From NCBI GenBank assembly GCA_963575745.1, contig CAUYUJ010018539.1:125840-189839 (forward strand): DNA of 64,000 bases, written 5' to 3'. Shown here piece after piece: positions 55,093 through 64,000 of the stretch. The notes under the pieces were generated by a model. The model was given only the letters and a program-made list of their open reading frames with translations. It was not told where the DNA came from and did no database searches. The stretch comes from Prorocentrum cordatum (taxonomy: Eukaryota; Sar; Dinophyceae; Prorocentrales; Prorocentraceae). Both the position numbers and the translations under genes were made by a program. Positions within the stretch are counted from its first letter, which is position 1; the number at the start of each line of letters is the position of its first letter.

Positions 55093-55242
55093 GTTAGGTC
55101 GGGCATGTCCCTCTACAGGCGGATTTTGGACGAAAAATCAAAAATGGTCCAACGAAACAAACATTCGAACAGAGCCAAACAAATACCAGAAAAATCGTCC
55201 CCATTGGAACATTCCTCCTGTAGAGGGACATGCCCGACTTAC
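55093..55242 (+). mobile_element. MITE-1 copy c, best-preserved ends
   Basis: 150 bp. The 22-bp terminal repeats 55098-55119 and 55217-55238 are perfectly inverted (GTCGGGCATGTCC then CTCTACAGG). Flanking GCCTGCA and GCCTGGA match at 6 of 7 positions. Confidence 0.85.
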
Positions 55243-55620
55243 GCCTGGAGTCCTGCTGGGGGCTCCTCAGAGGCCCACCCCTCCTGCTCGGGCGTTGGCA
55301 GAACTGAGCCACATGGAACCTGGTTTAATGATGTGTGCTGGGGGACGCCAACCGGAACTGCCGTCACCCGAAAAAACACCGGCTGCGGCAGACCTAGTTT
55401 AGTGACTCTGGCCAATTTAGGGGGCTCCGGGGCCCGGGGCCCTACCACCAGCTGGGTCTCCTTACCCGGGGTCCTGGCCATGCCCGACCTGCCTCCTGGA
55501 GGAGCGCTCCTTGAGGAGCCGGCCAATTTAGGGGGCTCTGGGGCCCGGGGCCCCAGGGTCCTGGCCACACACGGCCTGCCTCCCATATGGAGGAGCGCTC
55601 CTATGGAGGAGCCCGCCCGC
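55243..55620. repeat. About 110-bp direct duplication
   Basis: GGCCAATTTAGGGGGCTC, GGGGCCCGGGGCC, GGAGGAGCGCTCC occur at about 55408-55515 and 55520-55602. Confidence 0.7.
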
Positions 55621-55689
55621 CTCCTATAGAGGCCCCCTGCCCTCGCGGACGGCGCCCCCCTTCGTCCCACGCCGCTGCGCGCGCCCAGG

Positions 55690-55862
55690 GCGCGACCTGG
55701 ACGACGCTTGCCTGCTGTCGTGCTGCCTTCTCGTGCGCCCTCGTTCCGTCTCTGTTCCGCCCCTTTCTCGTGTGCCTCGTTCCGTGCGACCTGAACGGTG
55801 CTTTGCTGCTCTCGTGCTGTCTTCTGTGCGCCCTCGTTCCGTCTCTGTTCCGCCTCTTGGCT
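55690..55862. repeat. 95-bp direct duplication
   Basis: GCGCCCTCGTTCCGTCTCTG and its left neighbour recur 95 bp apart (units at 55693 and 55788). Confidence 0.75.
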
Positions 55863-56656
55863 TCGGGGGCGGCAAAGGAGGGGGGCGTCCAAGAGGGGGG
55901 GGGGCACATCATGGCCAGCGGCATGTGCGCGGCCCAGGGGGGGGGGGGGGGCCGGGGACGCATTAAAACAATTATCCCAGTGCGACCCTACCTAGGAGTT
56001 GGAGCCCCTAGGAAAACAGCATTAGTAGTAACAGTAAAGCTAAGCTAAAGCTAAGCTAAAGCTAAGCTAAAGCTAAGCTAAAGCTAAGCTAACGCTAAAC
56101 TAAATATAACCTAAGTTAAGCTAACGCTAAGCTAACTATAAGGTAAAACTAAGCTGAAGCTAAGCTACGTCTAAGCTAAATCTAAGCGAAAGCTAAGCTA
56201 ACGCTAAGCTAAAGCTAAGCTACAGTTAAGCTAAAGCTGAGCTAACGCTGAGCTGAAGCTAAGCTACATATAAGCTAACTTTAAGCTAAATCTAAGCTAA
56301 CGCTAAGCTAACGCTAAGCTAACGCTAAGCTAAAGCTAAGCTAAAGCTAAGCTAAAGCTAAGCAAACGCTAAGCTAAGCTAAGCTGAATCTAAGCTAAAG
56401 CTAAAGCTAAAGCTAAAGTTAAAGCTAAAGCTAAAGCTAAAGCTCCCAAGGGACTGGGGGGAACCGCTCCCAGGGGACTGGGGGAACCGCCCGGGGCGCT
56501 TTGCACTGCCCGGCCCCTTAAGCTAAGAGAGTAAGAACCCTTCTAGGCAGAGCCTAGGTAGGGAAAAAGAGGCGCCATGAAATCTGTCGAAATATCCTGG
56601 TTCCCGTCATGATATCCGCCCCCCCCCTAGTCATTACCCCCCTCTTTGCTCCGCCT
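55863..56656 (+). mobile_element. MITE-4 copy c, split by an insertion
   Basis: The left half 55863-55970 and right half 56566-56656 match copies a and b. Between them sits a 578-bp inverted-repeat element. Terminal duplications are not clear here. Confidence 0.8.
55986..56563. mobile_element. Inserted element with 11-bp inverted ends and AAGCTA array
   Basis: Perfect ends CCCTACCTAGG (55986-55996) and CCTAGGTAGGG (56553-56563). The interior 56035-56450 is an AAGCTAAGCTA array, mostly 11-bp period, going to 6-bp AAAGCT at the end, then a GGGACTGGGGG duplication. No coding capacity. The exact insertion boundary may lie a few bases outside the left end. Confidence 0.7.
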
Positions 56657-57474
56657 CTTCGCTGCAGAACGAAAGCAAAACGCAAACGGCCCTGGAAATC
56701 ACGAAAGCAGCGTTTAGCTGGAACCATGCGCGCGCCATCCCGCATGACGTGAGATAGACGAGCGCGTTCCACTACTCGCCAAGTAACTACTCGCAGATGG
56801 CCTGGATACGCCGCGGGGGATCTACGATAAACTACCTCAAAGCCGACATGTGTTCTTCTAATGTTTGCGAGCATAGGCACTCTGCGATCAGTGGAGCGCG
56901 CTCGGTGATGAGAGGGAAACATCAAGGGGGGGACGTTTTCGAAGGCTCGAGATTCGAGGTTTGAGGGTTTCGCACGAGGAGGAGGAGGAGGAGGAGGAGG
57001 AGGAGGAGGAGGAGGAGGAGCATCGACCTGCACATCGCGGAAAGATATGCGATGGGCCCCCGACAACGAATGCGCACGCTCCTGGGCGGGCATGGGCAAT
57101 CGGGCTCCCGTCGGCGTTTCGTGCGCGATTCGCGGTCGAGGCATCCTCCCCTGAGCCTCATCCCCCCCAACGTTGCCACTCGACGGCCATTGGCACTCGC
57201 CCCCCCCTCCCGCGCCTGTGCCAGGCTCGGGGGGCGCTGGCTCGTCGCCGCTGGCCTCCGGCACCGCGACGTAGCCGGAGCGCGCCCCGCGCAGCCTGTC
57301 CACGGGCCGAGGGGAGCTCCGAGTGACCAGGGGCAGTTAGCCTCCTCCGCCACCGCAGCCGGCGTCCGCCCCGAGGTCCTGGCCGCCTTGGGATGGCACG
57401 CGCACGCGAGTTGCTCGAGGCTGTGGCGCTCCGCGAGCGGCCCCCGGCGGTCTGTGCTGCGTGGCGCGGGATCG
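56657..57474. other. Intergenic with GGA tract
   Basis: GGA at 56977-57020; otherwise no gene recognised. Confidence 0.45.
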
Positions 57475-57498
57475 TCGTCGTCGTCGTCGTCGTCGCCG

Positions 57499-57538
<40 letters not shown>

Positions 57539-57575
57539 GAGAGAGAGAGAGAGAGAGAGAAAAAAAAAAAAAAGA
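57475..57575. repeat. GTC, GA and poly-A microsatellites
   Basis: (GTC)n, then (GA)n at 57538-57560, then about 14 A. Confidence 0.92.
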
Positions 57576-57769
57576 GCGAGCAGACGACGGCGAACGCGAA
57601 GGCGGGCAGCCAGGACGAGCGGGACAAAGCAGGCGGGCGGGCAGGCGGAGAAGGACAAAGGGGGCGACAGCAAGCAGGGCACCAGGGAAGAGAAGGCGAG
57701 GGAGCCAGGGGGGCAATCAAGGGGGGGGGGGGCGCCAGGTATCAGAATAGCGAAACACAGCATGAGCCT

Positions 57770-57897
57770 AGTTCGCGCGCACCTCTTGGATCGGTGCAAG
57801 ACCTCCCTCCCCTGGAGCGCGGAGCGCGTCAGGGGCGGTGCTGGAGGCGCCGCCAAGGGGGTCACGCGCCGATCCAAGAAAACCGCGCAGACCTCCG
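57770..57897. repeat. Foldback family F, copy c
   Basis: CTCTTGGATCGGTGC faces GCGCCGATCCAAGAAAAC. The core GGAGCGCGGAGCGCG, TCAGGGGCGG is shared with copy a. Confidence 0.72.
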
Positions 57898-58424
57898 ACA
57901 GGTTGTGGCATTGCAGCCTTTTCCTCCTCGAATGTTCGGACAGGCCGATCTTCGCTGGGCATATATGTGTGTCGCACCTCACTTCGCAGGGCGGCCCACA
58001 CACGAAAGGCCACAGTGCCATGGCCCGCGGGGCCAGGGGCAACGGACAACCGAAACAATCTGGCCCACTGGCGCCCCGGCGGAGTGACATCTTCGTCGAC
58101 CGCTTCGCGCAGCGAGCTGACCGTGCCGCACCCCCCGCCTGCGAGGGGGCCATGCCGTCACAGGCCCTGGGGGCACGGGCCGTTGAAGCTCGCGCAGCCG
58201 GCGTGCGAGCAGCCCCCCTCCTGCACGCTGGCGTCTTCGATGGAGGCGGCGAGGGGCCCCGAGCGTTCTCCGACGCGCGGCCGAAGCCGTGCCGCGGAAG
58301 CGAAGTGGCGGGGTACGATGCCTCGGTTTCGCCTCGGTGTGGGGAGGTGCGGAGGCAGAGGCTAGACATGTGCGCTGGCGGACCCCAAGACCAGGACTAT
58401 GCAAGAGGAGGGAGGAGAAAGAGC
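57898..58424. other. Intergenic, no gene recognised
   Basis: Open plus-strand frames without a motif. Confidence 0.4.
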
Positions 58425-58745
58425 AAGAGGATGAGGAGGAGGAGGAGGAGCAGGAGGAGGAGAATGAGAAGGAGAAGGAGGAGGAGAAGGATGAGGAGGA
58501 GGAGAAGGAGGTACAACAACACAGGCACATATGGGGACGTACGAGCAGCGGCGGCAGCAAGGGCAGGGACATCTTTTCGCAGGGCCTCGGTGTGTCTCGA
58601 CGCCCTCGGCCTGCCTGGGGCGCCCCCCTGACTCTAAGTGAGGGGGGGGGAGCGCAGGAGGAGGAGGAGGAGGAGGAGGAGGAGGAGGAGGAGGAGAAGG
58701 AAAAGGAGGAGGAGGAGGAGGAGGAGGAGGAGAGGGAGGAAGGTC
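58425..58745. repeat. GGA-rich tracts
   Basis: GGA/GAA mix at 58425-58520 and GGA at 58655-58740. The N-terminal Glu-rich part of any frame here is an artefact. Confidence 0.88.
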
Positions 58746-58755
58746 CGTATCCATT

Positions 58756-59370
58756 GTGGCCCAACCCCACTTCCCCCCCTCATGGGGGGCGGGCCGCTGC
58801 GGGGATGGACCTCATGGGCCCCAGCCTGGCGCGCGGGCGGCAGCTCTGCGCCAGGGCCAGCCCCGAGCCATGGAAGCACAACGAGACGAGGAACGAGGGG
58901 GGCTGCCCGAACGAGTGGCGGCCTTCGAACCAGCGCCAGAGAGAAATCGACCGCTTCGGCGCCTGCAAGGCGCGCCGACTTGCCCGCAGGCGGCGCCGCG
59001 ACGCCTGCGAGGCGGGGCTTCGCGCAGCTGGCATCAACACAGAGACGAGGTACATCGTGATCCAGGTCCCCAATCAGAGTAAGCCCCACGATGGGCACCA
59101 GAGCGACTGGAAGGGCGAGGAGCAGCCCGAGGAGCAAAAGCGGAGCGGCTCCGGGGCGAACCGCTAGACCCCGCGCGCCCTGCGCCGCCAGCGGTCGCCT
59201 ACCCCACGGAGGCCTACCTGCGGGCGCGTGCAGAGGAGGCTACCCGAGCTGCTGCCGCACGCCGAGCCGAAGCAGCTGGCCAGGCGAAAGTCGAGCGCCA
59301 GACGAGGGCTGCACTACCAGACGCACCCACATCAGCGCAGCACCCCCCGATTGCTGGCAAGACGTCCTGT
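58756..59370 (+). pseudogene. N-terminal part of multi-frame coding locus
   Basis: Protein-like stretches alternate between two frames: EERGGLPERVAAFEPAPERN (about 58895), then RRRRDACEAGLRAAGINTET and RYIVIQVPN in the frame stopping at 59167, then VAYPTEAYLRARAEEATRAA up to about 59370. The changes look like small indels, not splice sites. Function unknown. Confidence 0.4.
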
Positions 59371-60670
59371 GCGGTGGGGGGGCGCAAACACGCCAGCGCA
59401 GCAATCCCCGCTTGCTGCCAAGACGTCCCGTACGGGGGGGGGCGCATCACCGCCAGCGCAGCAACCCCTGCCTGCTGCCATGACGTCCCGTACAGGGGGG
59501 GGCGCAAAGGAGTACGAGCAGGAGGACGCGGAGGACAGCGACGCGGACTGCGAGGAGCAGCTCGAGGAGGACCAGCCTGAGCCCGAGAACGACAACAACA
59601 GCGCTGGGAGCAGCGCGATCGAGAAGAGCGAGCTAGGCCAGGACGACAAGGAGTGCGACACCTTCCAGAAGAACAAAGCGGCAGTCTGCGCCGCGCTCCG
59701 CGATGCAGGCATCGACGGGCCCAACGCCAACACCCTCGCTCACATGGCCGCCCTGAACATGCCCCTCCCAGCCAGGATCGCCGAGATCATCGCAGCCTCC
59801 GCCTTCCGGAACACCGGCCACGTCGACGCGTGCGAGGCCCAGCGGATCGGCGGCCACACCGACACCTACGAGGCCCAGAAGACCGACGGCCACGTGAAGC
59901 AGAACGAGGCCCAGCGGATCGGCGACCACGTCGACACGTACGAAGCCCAGTGGACCAGCTTCCACGAGAAACAGGACACGAACGAGGCCCAGCGGATCAG
60001 CGACCACGTCGACACGCACGAGGCCCAGTGGATCAGCGACCACGTGGAGACGTACGAGGCCCAGCGGATCGGCGACCACGTCGACACGTACGAAGGCCAG
60101 TGGACCAACTTCCACGAGAAACAGGACACGAACGAGGCCCAGCGGATCGGCGTTCAAGTCGACACGCTCGAGGCCCAGTGGATCAGCGACCACGTCGACA
60201 CGTACGAGGCCCAGCGGATCGGCGGCCACGAGAAGAGCTACGGGAGCGACTCCAAGGATGAGAAGGCAACGGGAGCGACCCCAAGGACGAGAAGGTACGA
60301 CAAGGTGCGCTTCAACGAGGACCCAGAGATCTACACCTTCGAGGTGATGCCCGAATCCCCAGAGACGGCCTTGGAGGACCAGTACGACACCGAGGACGAG
60401 GAGGAAGACCCAGAGAACGACACCGAGAACCTGCCCTACGACTCAGCCGGCCCAGCCGACGACGGCGACGCCCGCTACAACGACGCGCCCCAGGAGAACG
60501 CCTCCGACGGCGCGCGCCCGCCACCAACCTGGAGACCCAGCCTCCGCCCCACAAAATGGTCCTCGGCCACGGTTCCGACCTCAACGACGGCCTCGAGGGC
60601 GCCGACTGCGTCAACGCCCTACGGGGTACGGCGCCGTGGCCGTAACAAGGCCTCAACGAGGCCTACGTGA
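59228..60670 (+). CDS. Unknown protein with acidic region and 12-residue repeats
   Basis: 480 codons; by content the real frame starts near residue 48, after a frameshift in a G run. Two 20-residue repeats (PAQQ...AAKTSRTGGGA), an acidic stretch at 94-125, a helical region with NANTLAHMAALNMPLPARIA, then eleven repeats at residues 203-338 on EAQRIGDHVDTY (two are 14 long, EAQWTSFHEKQDTN). Residues 359-362 are KVRF in RRYDKVRFNEDPEIYTFE, matching the RVxF class of PP1-docking motif. A second acidic stretch lies at 375-405. From about 60520 coding continues in another frame. It could be a retroelement-derived polyprotein or a decayed host gene; I recognise no domain. Confidence 0.5.
   Translation: MQRRLPELLPHAEPKQLARRKSSARRGLHYQTHPHQRSTPRLLARRPVRWGGANTPAQQSPLAAKTSRTGGGASPPAQQPLPAAMTSRTGGGAKEYEQEDAEDSDADCEEQLEEDQPEPENDNNSAGSSAIEKSELGQDDKECDTFQKNKAAVCAALRDAGIDGPNANTLAHMAALNMPLPARIAEIIAASAFRNTGHVDACEAQRIGGHTDTYEAQKTDGHVKQNEAQRIGDHVDTYEAQWTSFHEKQDTNEAQRISDHVDTHEAQWISDHVETYEAQRIGDHVDTYEGQWTNFHEKQDTNEAQRIGVQVDTLEAQWISDHVDTYEAQRIGGHEKSYGSDSKDEKATGATPRTRRYDKVRFNEDPEIYTFEVMPESPETALEDQYDTEDEEEDPENDTENLPYDSAGPADDGDARYNDAPQENASDGARPPPTWRPSLRPTKWSSATVPTSTTASRAPTASTPYGVRRRGRNKASTRPT
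59330..59510 (+). repeat. 60-bp direct repeat, three units
   Basis: CCAGCGCAGCAATCCCCGC, TGCTGCCAAGACGTCCCGTA, then a run of G and CGC. 60 bp is 20 codons. Unit 1 is in a different frame from units 2 and 3 relative to downstream coding, because the G run differs. Confidence 0.8.
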
Positions 60671-60745
60671 GCAACCTCCTGGCGCTCAGGCACACGGCCC
60701 ACCGGTACGCCACCTTCACCATCGTCGACGCCCCCGTCAGGGGTG
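60520..60745 (+). pseudogene. C-terminal continuation of the 59-60 kb locus
   Basis: In the third frame: NLETQPPPHKMVLGHGSDLN, then ADCVNALRG, a TAA at about 60645, and NEAYVSNLLALRHTAHRYAT, then FTIVDAP. GTGAGC at 60743 could be a splice donor. The frameshift and stop suggest decay. Confidence 0.4.
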
Positions 60746-61104
60746 AGCGTGCCGCCCTCCTGCCAGAGAGGAGGGTAGGCGGCCCCGGGGGGGGTGGGGG
60801 AGGCCGACTCCCATGCCTGAGCGGCAGCTGCCGCGGGCGGCGGCTTCGGGCCGCGGCCCTCCACCTCGACCCCTCCCCCCCCCTTTCAGAGGCCCTGGAG
60901 GCACCTCCTTCCCCTTCCCCTTCTTCGGTCGGGGGGGGGCCCGAGGACCCCTGAGGCCCCTGCCCCCTCGGAGGCTTTTCGAGGCGCTCGGAGATCTCTG
61001 AGGACTTCGGAGGCCTTCCGTCGCGACGGAGCGTCGGCCGCGGCCGCTTAGGCCCGCGGCGCGGCGCGGGGCTACGGCGACTGGACCGCCAAGGCCGCAG
61101 CGCA
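60746..61104. other. Intergenic, GC-rich, no gene seen
   Basis: Runs of G and C; no motif-bearing frame. Confidence 0.4.
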
Positions 61105-61420
61105 GGAGGAGGAGGAGGAGGAGGAGGAGGAGGAGGAAGCAAGAGGGAGGAGGAAGGATGATGAAGCATGAGGAAGGAGGATGAAGCAGGAGGAGGAGGA
61201 GGAGGAGGAGGGGAGGAGGAGGAGGAGGAGGGAGGAGAGGAGGAGGAGGAGGAGGAGAGGAGGAGGAGGAGGAGGGAGGAGGAGGAGGAGGAGGAGGAGG
61301 AGGAGGAGGAGCAGCAGATGGAGATGGAGGAGGAGGAGGAGGAGGAGGAGGAGGAGGAGGAGGAGGAGCAGATGGAGATGGAGGAGGAGGAGGAGGAGGA
61401 GGAGGAGGAGGAGGCGGTTG
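61105..61420. repeat. GGA tract with GCAGATGGAGATG insert twice
   Basis: (GGA)n. GAGCAGATGGAGATGG occurs at about 61313 and 61366. Confidence 0.92.
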
Positions 61421-61985
61421 CGCACGCATAAGGTCTGGCCAACGCCAAAAGGAGGAGGGGAAGGTTGCGGGAGGGGGGCCGCAATAATGTCGCCGCGAGA
61501 GGCGGCCGCACCGCCAGTGGCAGTGGGTGTCGACAACAGGCCGAGCCGAAGGCGCCCAAGTGATTCGGCCGAAGCCTCCCCGCACGACGCACCTGAGCAT
61601 CGCTTAACCGATCCCTATCCCCACTCGCGTGGCCTGGGCCACACTGGCCGGTTCACCCCCTAGATGGGGATAAAACCCATTTCTGTCAGATCTCGATGGA
61701 CATATCCCAAACTGGGGGGATGAGATGGTGGGGGTCTGGATGGGGATGGGGATGGGGATGGGGATCGGTGAAACGATGCTGAGCACCTGTTCCTCCTCTG
61801 GCCAGGTGGCAGCACCGTTTCGGAGTCCTGCATGGGCTACGCACGGGACGCCGACCGGGCCCCCCAGAGGCCGAAATCGAGGGGAAACCGCCGGATGGAA
61901 ACGATCCTGTCCCGCGGAGATCTGGTTCTTGAGGTTCTCCAACACGGTGGATCTCTGCAGAGGCCTCCTAGATGGGGTTGGAGTA
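61421..61985. other. Intergenic with GGGGAT repeat
   Basis: (GGGGAT)n at about 61737-61768; no gene. Confidence 0.5.
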
Positions 61986-62240
61986 GATGGGGTCGGAGGA
62001 TCGCGCCGCATCGCCAATACATCGGCGATGCATCGCATATGTATCAGCGATGCACCGGCGATGCATCGTCGACGTCGGCGATGCACTGGCGACGTTGACG
62101 ACAAAAAAATCGGGCCCTACACCGAGCCGCATCGGCGATGCATCGGCGATGCGCCGCGATCCTCCGACCCCATCTGCCCTGAGATCCGACGTTGCGAAAA
62201 AATTGCGACATCGTGAAAATCACGACCAGACGCCCAGATC
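61986..62240. repeat. Foldback family G, copy b
   Basis: Arms GATGGGGTCGGAGGATCGCG (61986) and CGCGATCCTCCGACCCCATC (ending 62174) are perfect complements over 20 bp. The inside is GCATCGGCGATGCATCG words. 62175-62240 matches the reversed left flank of copy a. Confidence 0.8.
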
Positions 62241-62380
62241 CCATCTTTCTTTGTAAATGTTCGAGTCGGATCGATCTGTGAGGGTCCCGGGGCCCGAAAC
62301 TGAGCGAAACCGCCCGGCTCGAAAAAGTTGAGTCGCCAGGATCCCGGGGTACTCCGACCCCATCCAGGAGGCCTAGACTC

Positions 62381-62540
62381 AGGTCGGGCGTGTCCCCCTA
62401 CAGGCAAATAAATTTTGGGCGAAGAATGAGAAATAGTCAGAACAGATTCCCAAATAGTCAAAAATGCTAGAAACATCGCCCCCAGACCATATTTTACTGT
62501 TGTTGCATATCCCTCCTGTAGAGGGACAGGCCCGACTTGC
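62381..62540 (+). mobile_element. MITE-1 copy d with perfect flanking duplication
   Basis: 160 bp, GTCGGGCGTGTCCCCCTACA to GAGGGACAGGCCCGAC. Direct repeat GCCTAGACTC at 62371-62380 and 62541-62550. Confidence 0.87.
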
Positions 62541-62730
62541 GCCTAGACTCCCGGGACCCTGCAGGTTCTGGAGCTCATTCTGCACCCACCGTCGTTGGCC
62601 ACGGACGAAACATGTGAGAGTGGCCCTTTCTGGTCGCCACCTCTCGCAGGGCAGCCCGTCGGTGTGGCTGGACGCCTCCGCTCCGCTCGCGTGCACACCT
62701 GCTTGGCGGCGCGCAAAAGGGGGTAGTGGG

Positions 62731-62845
62731 AGGGGGGAAGGCTTCTTAGAAGCACTCTGCTTCTTAGAAGGCCTCGGCCTTACGTCTATAGAGAAGGCCC
62801 GCGCCTTCTAAGAAGCAGGGGTGCTTCTAAGAAGCCCTCCCCCCT
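62731..62845. repeat. Large GAAGC/GCTTC foldback
   Basis: GGCTTCTTAGAAGCAC and CTGCTTCTTAGAAGGC on the left face GCCTTCTAAGAAGCAG and GTGCTTCTAAGAAGCC on the right, a stem of about 40 bp with few mismatches and a short loop. Confidence 0.8.
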
Positions 62846-63416
62846 CCCCCTGCCCCCCCTCTGCGCGTGGCTGACCTGCCTTCGTCGACTGGCCCTCTGC
62901 GGCTGTCCGCGGGACCCTCGGGCTCCCGCCGCCTCCCGCCGGCGCGGACCCGCCGACCCCTCCGCGGGCGGACCCGCCGCGCCCCTCCCGCCGAGCTCCG
63001 CCGGCCTCCCGCCCGCGGGCGAGGCGCGCCAAGCGCGCGGCCCCTCGGCGGCACCTCCGACCCGGAGGACGCCAGTCTCGGCGGCGAGGCTCGAACCTCA
63101 AGGCTCTAGGAGCCCGTTCTTTTTTATTGAGAGGGATCTCCATTTCTTTGTGAGTTCTTCCCGTTGCTCTCCCTCTCTTCTTCTCTCTTCTTCCTCCCCC
63201 CTCCCGCGCTTTGTGCGACACGCGGGCGTCCACCCGGCAATGCCTCTGTCCACCTAGCTGTTGACCCTGTAGGGTAATCCACAGGTGCCGCCTCTGCCGT
63301 TCTGTGCGGACTTTGTTGGCGCTGTCCGAGGCCCTAGGAACCTGTTCTTCTTCATACCCAGGCAAGTTTACCTGCATGGCGTTGCCCCCCCCCCTCCCTC
63401 CCACTCGCCCCTCCCG
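62846..63416. other. Intergenic, no gene recognised
   Basis: GC-rich. GGCTCTAGGAGCCCGTTCTT (63105) and GGCCCTAGGAACCTGTTCTT (63332) are a short repeat. GAGGTTCGAGCCTCG on the minus strand near 63088 resembles a tRNA B box but no tRNA folds around it. Confidence 0.4.
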
Positions 63417-63576
63417 TTGACCTAAGGAACCCTAAATCAGGAACGAGGCCCCTTTTTTCCATGGGTCATACTTCGATTTCCCGTCGAACAGGAGAACCTG
63501 AGGCAAACTGTTGAACAATCAAGGAACACCGAGCCCCTCCCCAACGAGAAGGGTTCCTTCTTCAGGGCCCCGACTG
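63417..63576 (+). mobile_element. MITE-3 copy b, left end truncated
   Basis: Matches 8309-8472 (TTGACCTAAGGA to GGGCCCCGACTG) and is followed by TA. The outer left repeat is missing. Confidence 0.75.
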
Positions 63577-64000
63577 TATGGCCGCCGGGAACGCAAGGTA
63601 TGACCCGAAGAGCAAACTCGGCGGCGCGTCGAGGGGGGGAAGTGAGAAGGAGAAGGCCCTCTCAGCGGCGGGGCTTCTCGGGAGCCCTCCGGCCTCCTGA
63701 GAGGTTGTCTGCGTCTTCGGGGACTGCCCAGGACACTTGTCAGAAGGCTCTTGGACTCCAAGCCTTCCGAGAAGGCCCGCCCTCTCTCACTTCCCCCCGG
63801 GCTCGCCGCCGAGCAACGTCGACCGCTAGAGGTGTGGACCCCTGCCCCACGACTGGCCTCTCAATCCCGAGCTCTTGCTTGACGGCCCCGGGGCCCAGCG
63901 AGGGCCCCCCGAAGGCCGAGAACGGCGAAAGCAAGCCCCCGCCCCAATGCTTTCGCGCCGGCGATACACTAGGGGCCCGACCACAAGAAACCTCTCACTT
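63577..64000. other. Intergenic with palindromes and R5-like sequence
   Basis: CTTCTCGGGAGCC and CCTTCCGAGAAGGCCC palindromes at 63675-63775. 63800-63930 resembles reversed R5. No gene. Confidence 0.4.

Noticed and set aside
56035-56450. Telomeric or subtelomeric repeat
   Set aside because: AAGCTA is not a telomere-type G-rich repeat, and the array sits inside an inverted-repeat insertion.
59374-59580. Cys-rich zinc protein read from the 60-bp repeats (IPACCQDVPY, TPACCHDVPY)
   Set aside because: This frame ends soon after, and the other frame joins smoothly to the acidic and 12-residue-repeat region.
60620-60650. 24-nt intron removing the TAA near 60645
   Set aside because: Removing GTACGG...CAAG keeps the frame, but such a short intron is implausible; a simple nonsense change is more likely.
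63060-63125. tRNA gene or tRNA-derived SINE
   Set aside because: A B-box-like GGTTCGAGCC is present on the minus strand, but no A box, acceptor stem or cloverleaf could be built around it.

Overview
The window is eukaryotic nuclear DNA that is GC-rich and dominated by repeats. It most likely comes from a core dinoflagellate; the high GC suggests a Prorocentrum-like species, which is inference. The main evidence is two decayed copies of the 22-nt dinoflagellate trans-spliced leader (SL). Each sits exactly at the 5' end of a LINE retroposon, at 7318-7339 (minus) and 48908-48929 (plus). There are no operons, ribosome binding sites or bacterial-style gene spacing. A 100-base N gap lies at 46401-46500 between trinucleotide tracts.

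Layout. 1-0.9 kb: AT-richer flank. 0.9-7.3 kb: LINE-1 (minus), broken by shifts and stops. 7.3-11.9 kb: foldbacks, nested MITEs and two minisatellites. 11.9-17.9 kb: LINE-2 (minus), with an open reverse transcriptase plus RNase H frame of more than 900 codons. 18.0-20.5 kb: 2.4 kb CCATTN hexamer satellite. 20.5-22.3 kb: GGA/TCC tracts and an 83-bp satellite. 23-26.6 kb: 90-bp satellite arrays. 28.1-28.7 kb: last exons of a PIF1-like helicase gene (minus) with a GC-AG intron, abutting an 89-bp satellite. 29.6-48.9 kb: microsatellites, MITEs, foldbacks, an 11-bp minisatellite field, and second loci of the 90-bp and 89-bp satellites. 48.9-52.4 kb: LINE-3 (plus), truncated. 52.4-58.7 kb: arrays, MITEs and one nested insertion. 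58.8-60.75 kb: a multi-frame, probably decayed coding locus with 12-residue repeats. 60.8-64 kb: GGA tracts, foldbacks and MITEs.

Functional picture. The three LINEs share one architecture: zinc-ribbon/coiled-coil ORF1, AP-endonuclease-like EEP domain, reverse transcriptase, a conserved post-RT segment, and RNase H. They look like one clade. SL sequence at their 5' ends implies that the copied RNAs were trans-spliced mRNAs. Short inverted-repeat elements fall into at least four families (called MITE-1 to MITE-4 here). Several copies have target-site duplications, and nested insertions give relative ages. The only recognisable host-type gene is the helicase fragment. Most long open frames here are artefacts of repeats with no stop codon.
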